Below, piece after piece: positions 60,809-64,000 of a DNA stretch of 64,000 nt. The stretch is from positions 95,426 to 159,425 of the forward strand of contig NZ_OCTN01000006.1 in the NCBI RefSeq assembly GCF_900231835.1. The letters run 5' to 3'. This DNA is from Pontivivens marinum. Its GTDB lineage: Bacteria > Pseudomonadota > Alphaproteobacteria > Rhodobacterales > Rhodobacteraceae. The notes below the pieces were generated by a model. The model worked only from the letters and a program-made list of their open reading frames with translations. It had not been told where the DNA came from and made no database searches. The number at the start of each line of letters is the position of its first letter. The stretch's first letter is position 1. The position numbers and the translations under genes were made by a program.

Positions 60809-60832
60809 GCATGATTGCATGCAATCATGCTT
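60807..60832. repeat. 26-bp perfect palindrome after the partition-type operon
   Basis: Both arms read AAGCATGATTGCA. It covers the last bases of the small gene. No T run follows directly apart from TTTT at 60831-60834, so it may be a terminator, or a binding site related to 59855-59868. The stretch 60833-60928 has no other feature. Confidence 0.6.
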
Positions 60833-60928
60833 TTACGTATTTCAGAGAAGATGTCATCACACATTCAAGCGTGGATAAGTGCAATCTACATTTTGCGTTA
60901 AGCTGGCTTCCCATGTTCTAATAGTGCT

Positions 60929-62692
60929 ATGAGTTTTCAAACGTTCCCTCAATGTTCGATCCAAGATGCAGGCCGCATGACGACACAGCTTTCGATCCGA
61001 CCACAATTTGAGGGGTTCTGCCCAATCACCGAAGCTGTCGAGCAATTGGCAAGCGAGTCCAGCCTCGAGGAACGCGGCGCGATCTATACGAAGCGCGAAG
61101 TCGTAGATTTCATCCTCGATCTTGTCGGTTACGAGGCTGACAAGCCGCTGACGCGCTATCGCATCCTCGAGCCATCCTTTGGAGATGGAGACTTCATCCA
61201 TCCAATCGTGGATCGGCTCTTGGCCGCTGCACAGCGCGAGTCCGGTGGATTGACGGTAAAACGTCTTAAGCCTGCGCTACGCGCCGTAGAGCTTCACCAT
61301 GCGACCTACTTGAAACATCGAGCAAGCTTAGCAGATAAACTGCAAGAGGTCGGTTTCTCAGCTGCGGAGGCCAAAGAGCTTGTGACGGCCTGGCTGATCC
61401 AAGGCGACTTCCTGCTCTATGATTTCGACCACAAATTCACGCATGTCGTCGGCAATCCGCCATACATCCGGCAAGAGGTCATCCCGGACATCCTCATGGC
61501 TGAATATCGGCTGCGCTATGAGACGATTTTCGACCGGGCAGATATCTATATACCGTTCATCGAAAAATCGTTGAGTGCGCTCGAGCAGAGCGGACGCCTT
61601 AGCTTTATCTGCGCGGATCGCTGGATGAAAAATCGGTACGGGCGGAAACTGCGCGAAATGGTCAGCCGGGATTATGCGCTGTCCATCTACGTTGATATGG
61701 TGAACACGCCCGCATTTCATAGCGATGTGACGGCGTATCCGGCAATCACCGTAATCGAGCGGTCAAAAGAAAACCGAACCCGCGTCTTTGCCCAGCCGGA
61801 GATTGACCGCGATGCGCTGCGGTTATTGAGCCGCGATCTGACGGCCCACGAGCTGAGCAAGAACAGCGTCGTACATGAAATCCGGGATGTCGCCGTAGGG
61901 GCAGAACCATGGGTTTTGAGCGGGTTTGACGAGTTGGCCTTGGTCCGGCGGATCGAGGCGAAATTTCCAAAGCTGGAAGCGACGGGTTGTAAGGTCGGGA
62001 TCGGCGTTGCGACCGGCGCGGACAAAGCTTTTATCGGAGACTTTGAAGGACTCGATGTCGAACCGTCCCGCAAGCTGCCATTGGTCATGACGAAGGACAT
62101 CCTGACAGGAGAGGTTCAGTGGCAGGGCAGGGGGGTCATCAACCCGTTCGGTGATGACGGCAAGTTGGTGCGCCTCGAGGATTATCCTCGCCTGGCGCAG
62201 TATCTCAAAGAGCGGCGCGACGTGATTGCTGGTCGGCACGTCGCGACCAAAGCGCCTGCCAACTGGTATCGAACGATCGATCGAATTCATCCCGCGATCA
62301 CCGGCCAGGAAAAGCTATTGATCCCCGATATCAAGGGCGATGCAGCCATCGTGTATGAACCTGGAAATCTGTACCCGCACCATAATCTCTACTTCATCAC
62401 CTCGAGCACCTGGGACGTGCGCGCGCTACAAACGGTCATGAAATCTGGGATCGCGCGGCTGTTCGTCTCGCTCTACTCGACCAAGATGCGCGGGGGCTTC
62501 CTGCGCTTTCAGGCCCAATATCTACGCCGCATTTGCCTGCCATCTTGGGACACTGTCAGTGACGAGCTTAGAGCTACGCTCAAGATATTGTCGGAAACTG
62601 ATGATCTAGTAGCCCGCAACGTGGCCGTAGCAGAGCTCTACGGGCTGTCTTCGGTGGATATGCGGCTTGTCGAGGGGAGTGCAGTGGCATGA
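60929..62692 (+). CDS. Type II DNA adenine methyltransferase (PaeR7I/XhoI-type M subunit)
   Basis: 587 residues (571 from the ATG at 60977, which may be the true start). [14 protein letters not shown] at 77-89 is the AdoMet motif I and [11 protein letters not shown] with NPPY at 176-179 the catalytic motif of N6-adenine methylases of the Eco57I type; the second half is the target-recognition region. The next gene is a PaeR7I-like endonuclease that overlaps by ATGA, so the predicted target is CTCGAG, with adenine methylation. No controller gene is present. Leu is often CTC here, unlike in the catabolic genes, which suggests foreign origin. Confidence 0.9.
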   Translation: MSFQTFPQCSIQDAGRMTTQLSIRPQFEGFCPITEAVEQLASESSLEERGAIYTKREVVDFILDLVGYEADKPLTRYRILEPSFGDGDFIHPIVDRLLAAAQRESGGLTVKRLKPALRAVELHHATYLKHRASLADKLQEVGFSAAEAKELVTAWLIQGDFLLYDFDHKFTHVVGNPPYIRQEVIPDILMAEYRLRYETIFDRADIYIPFIEKSLSALEQSGRLSFICADRWMKNRYGRKLREMVSRDYALSIYVDMVNTPAFHSDVTAYPAITVIERSKENRTRVFAQPEIDRDALRLLSRDLTAHELSKNSVVHEIRDVAVGAEPWVLSGFDELALVRRIEAKFPKLEATGCKVGIGVATGADKAFIGDFEGLDVEPSRKLPLVMTKDILTGEVQWQGRGVINPFGDDGKLVRLEDYPRLAQYLKERRDVIAGRHVATKAPANWYRTIDRIHPAITGQEKLLIPDIKGDAAIVYEPGNLYPHHNLYFITSSTWDVRALQTVMKSGIARLFVSLYSTKMRGGFLRFQAQYLRRICLPSWDTVSDELRATLKILSETDDLVARNVAVAELYGLSSVDMRLVEGSAVA

Positions 62693-63426
62693 CACTCGAT
62701 CTTGCGAACTTCGAAGACCAGGCGCGCCAGGCGGTCAAACTCTTCTGGGGCAACCGCGAAGCCGCGCTCGCGCGGCAAGCAGAGGCCGGGAACGTTGATG
62801 CCGGAACCCGAGGGGCGGTGACGGCGGGCAAGAACATGGACGGTTTTCTGATCATCGCCCAAAGCCTTATTGAGGCCAACGGCCTCAAAGACGCACAGAT
62901 TTGCGTGCAGCAACGTGCTCTGACCCTGCCGGGATTCTATCGTCCTACAAAGCTGTGGGACATGCTGGTGATACATCGCAGCCAGCTCGTCGCCGCGCTC
63001 GAATTCAAATCTCAGGTCGGTCCCTCATTCGGCAACAACTTCAACAATCGCTGTGAAGAGGCCATCGGCACCGCCCACGACCTTTGGACGGCCTATAGAG
63101 AAGGGGCCTTCGGGGAGGACGCGCCGCGCCCGTTCCTAGGCTGGATCATGCTGCTCGAGGATTGCCCGAAGTCGAACACGCCGGTCTCGGACAAGCAGCC
63201 GCATTTCCCGGTCGATCCGGCGTTTCGTCAGGCGTCCTATGCGCAAAGGTACCACATACTCTGCAAGCGCCTGGTACAAGAAGGCCTCTACACGAGCGCA
63301 ACCTTCCTCGCCTCACCACGCACAGCAGCTGCCGATGGCGCATATCGCCATATCGGCGACCTCACTTCACTTAGAACGTTCGTCACAAAATTTGCGGGTC
63401 ATATCGCAAGCGTGGCAGCGAGGTAG
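62689..63426 (+). CDS. PaeR7I/XhoI-type restriction endonuclease
   Basis: 245 residues, the length of PaeR7I. The PD-(D/E)xK site is D91 (KLWDML) with E105 and K107 (ALEFKSQ), followed by the family segment [20 protein letters not shown] and [19 protein letters not shown]. It should cut CTCGAG unless methylated. Translationally coupled to the methylase, which comes first, a safe order on entry to a new host. Confidence 0.88.
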   Translation: MTLDLANFEDQARQAVKLFWGNREAALARQAEAGNVDAGTRGAVTAGKNMDGFLIIAQSLIEANGLKDAQICVQQRALTLPGFYRPTKLWDMLVIHRSQLVAALEFKSQVGPSFGNNFNNRCEEAIGTAHDLWTAYREGAFGEDAPRPFLGWIMLLEDCPKSNTPVSDKQPHFPVDPAFRQASYAQRYHILCKRLVQEGLYTSATFLASPRTAAADGAYRHIGDLTSLRTFVTKFAGHIASVAAR

Positions 63427-63435
63427 ATTTCATTC

Positions 63436-63924
63436 ATGGCTCTTATTCGTCCGCGCTTTACAGAGTTTCATGACGTTTTCGTACCGCAGGCTGAGCTGGA
63501 CTTCGCAATCCCGTTTCTAGACGAGGACATACCGCTATACGTCGATCCGTTCCTTTTGTGGCGCTCTCCCGGTCTGCAGGACAAGGGATTGCATCAAGTC
63601 ATATTGGGGGCATTCAACAATCTTGGAGCTCTCTCAGGATCAGGCAATCAGGAGCAAGCGATTCAACAACTTATCGCTGCGTCGGAATGTGACGAAGTGG
63701 GGCTGGGAACGTCGGCAACGAAGAAAGGGACACGGATTGGGCGCGCCAAAGCAGAAGAGGTTCTCAACCTCTTCGAGCGCATACCTTACTATCGAGACCA
63801 TGGCTTTCGTCACTTTGAGGAAGTCCAGCTCTTTATCGATGGCATTGGCAAAGATCGCATCAGCGACATCGCCTGTAATTTCATCAAGAGCTTCTTGATC
63901 GATTGTGGACCTGTCGCGGTTTGA
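63436..63924 (+). pseudogene. Unknown gene beside the R-M pair, truncated by an IS
   Basis: About 157 residues of native sequence: RPRFTEFHDVFVPQAELDFA, LYVDPFLLWRSPGLQDKGLH, ECDEVGLGTSATKKGTRIGR and HFEEVQLFIDGIGKDRISDI. I recognise this as the N-terminal part of a longer uncharacterised protein often near restriction genes, but can give no function. It follows the endonuclease by 9 bp. The last residues (CGPVAV) come from the inserted element. Confidence 0.6.
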
Positions 63925-64000
63925 TGCCGCTCCTTTGATAGCATTTACTGCAACAAAGGAGACGGACTATGGGACTGAAACGGACGGACGAATTCCGCAA
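63905..64000 (+). mobile_element. IS3-family insertion sequence, left end, runs off the window
   Basis: The unknown gene breaks near 63905, and a transposase OrfA starts 64 bp later. The terminal repeat probably begins TGTGGACCTGTCGCGGTTTG (63905) but I cannot prove its edge. Confidence 0.65.
63969..64000 (+). CDS. IS3-family transposase OrfA, N-terminus only
   Basis: Ten codons to the edge, MGLKRTDEFR, after an AAAGGAG ribosome site. The sequence is that of OrfA proteins continuing with DAVRIALTSGL in the family. It differs from the OrfA at 57622, so it is a different element. Confidence 0.75.
   Translation, partial: MGLKRTDEFR

Noticed and set aside
1..64000. CRISPR arrays, tRNA or rRNA genes
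   Set aside because: No regularly spaced direct repeats and no cloverleaf-like or rRNA-like sequence was seen on either strand.

Overview
This window is about 64 kb of GC-rich DNA that reads as an extrachromosomal replicon (plasmid or chromid) of an alphaproteobacterium, most likely of the Rhodobacterales/Roseobacter group. The best evidence is the replication block at 48.5-52.4 kb: a ParB-like gene, a ParA-like gene and a divergent initiator with a winged helix and a DnaA-domain-I-like C-terminus, which is the layout of the DnaA-like plasmid type known from Rhodobacterales. Eight copies of a 14-bp palindrome (TTCCCCGCGGGGAA type) lie in and around the par genes and are the likely ParB sites.

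From 1 to 48.5 kb the window is a dense set of catabolic and uptake operons. (a) 1-6.4 kb: a Gfo/Idh/MocA dehydrogenase, an AEC carrier, a DctP-type binding protein and a TctB-TctA-TctC tripartite tricarboxylate transporter. (b) 6.4-15.1 kb: Ldh-type dehydrogenase, cupins, a FadR-type GntR regulator, a Gfo/Idh/MocA gene followed by two tandem 3-hydroxyisobutyrate-dehydrogenase paralogues, a DHDPS-type lyase, a zinc alcohol dehydrogenase and a GST. (c) 15.2-20.2 kb: a luciferase-type monooxygenase with a flavin reductase of C1-HPAH architecture, a BKACE (DUF849) enzyme, a LysR regulator and an enol-lactonase-like hydrolase. (d) 20.2-30.9 kb: a deoxysugar/uronate locus with a PfkB kinase-RhaM mutarotase fusion, fuconolactonase-type hydrolase, UxaB-type reductase, aldo-keto reductase, GntR regulator, CUT2 ABC importer, zinc dehydrogenase and UxaA dehydratase. 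(e) 30.9-46.3 kb: a molybdenum hydroxylase (CoxMSL type), CoxG, ACMSD-type amidohydrolase, TAXI-TRAP importer, then hydrolase, enoyl-CoA hydratase, acyl-CoA ligase, SDR, amidase and glutaryl-CoA dehydrogenase, with a MarR regulator. (f) 46.4-48.5 kb: a LysR regulator and an acyl-CoA dehydrogenase lacking the usual catalytic Glu. Three sets of repeated operator-like motifs match three of the regulators (LysR, GntR, MarR) and tie these operons together.

From 52.4 kb to the right edge the character changes to a mobile, damaged region: IS3 and IS5 transposase remnants; an intact three-gene operon (small protein, HTH-like protein, GIY-YIG/DEDDh nuclease) whose second and third products share a homologous C-terminal domain; a broken tyrosine recombinase; a broken WGR gene; a pnuC gene cut by an IS3 element, itself cut by a degenerate IS6 element; a fragment of what looks like a plasmid Rep gene; a second partition-type locus whose ParA-like gene carries two compensating frameshifts across the Walker A motif and a 186-bp inverted duplication; a XhoI/PaeR7I-type restriction-modification pair; and a truncated gene followed by another IS3-family element at the edge. 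No tRNA, rRNA or CRISPR array was seen.
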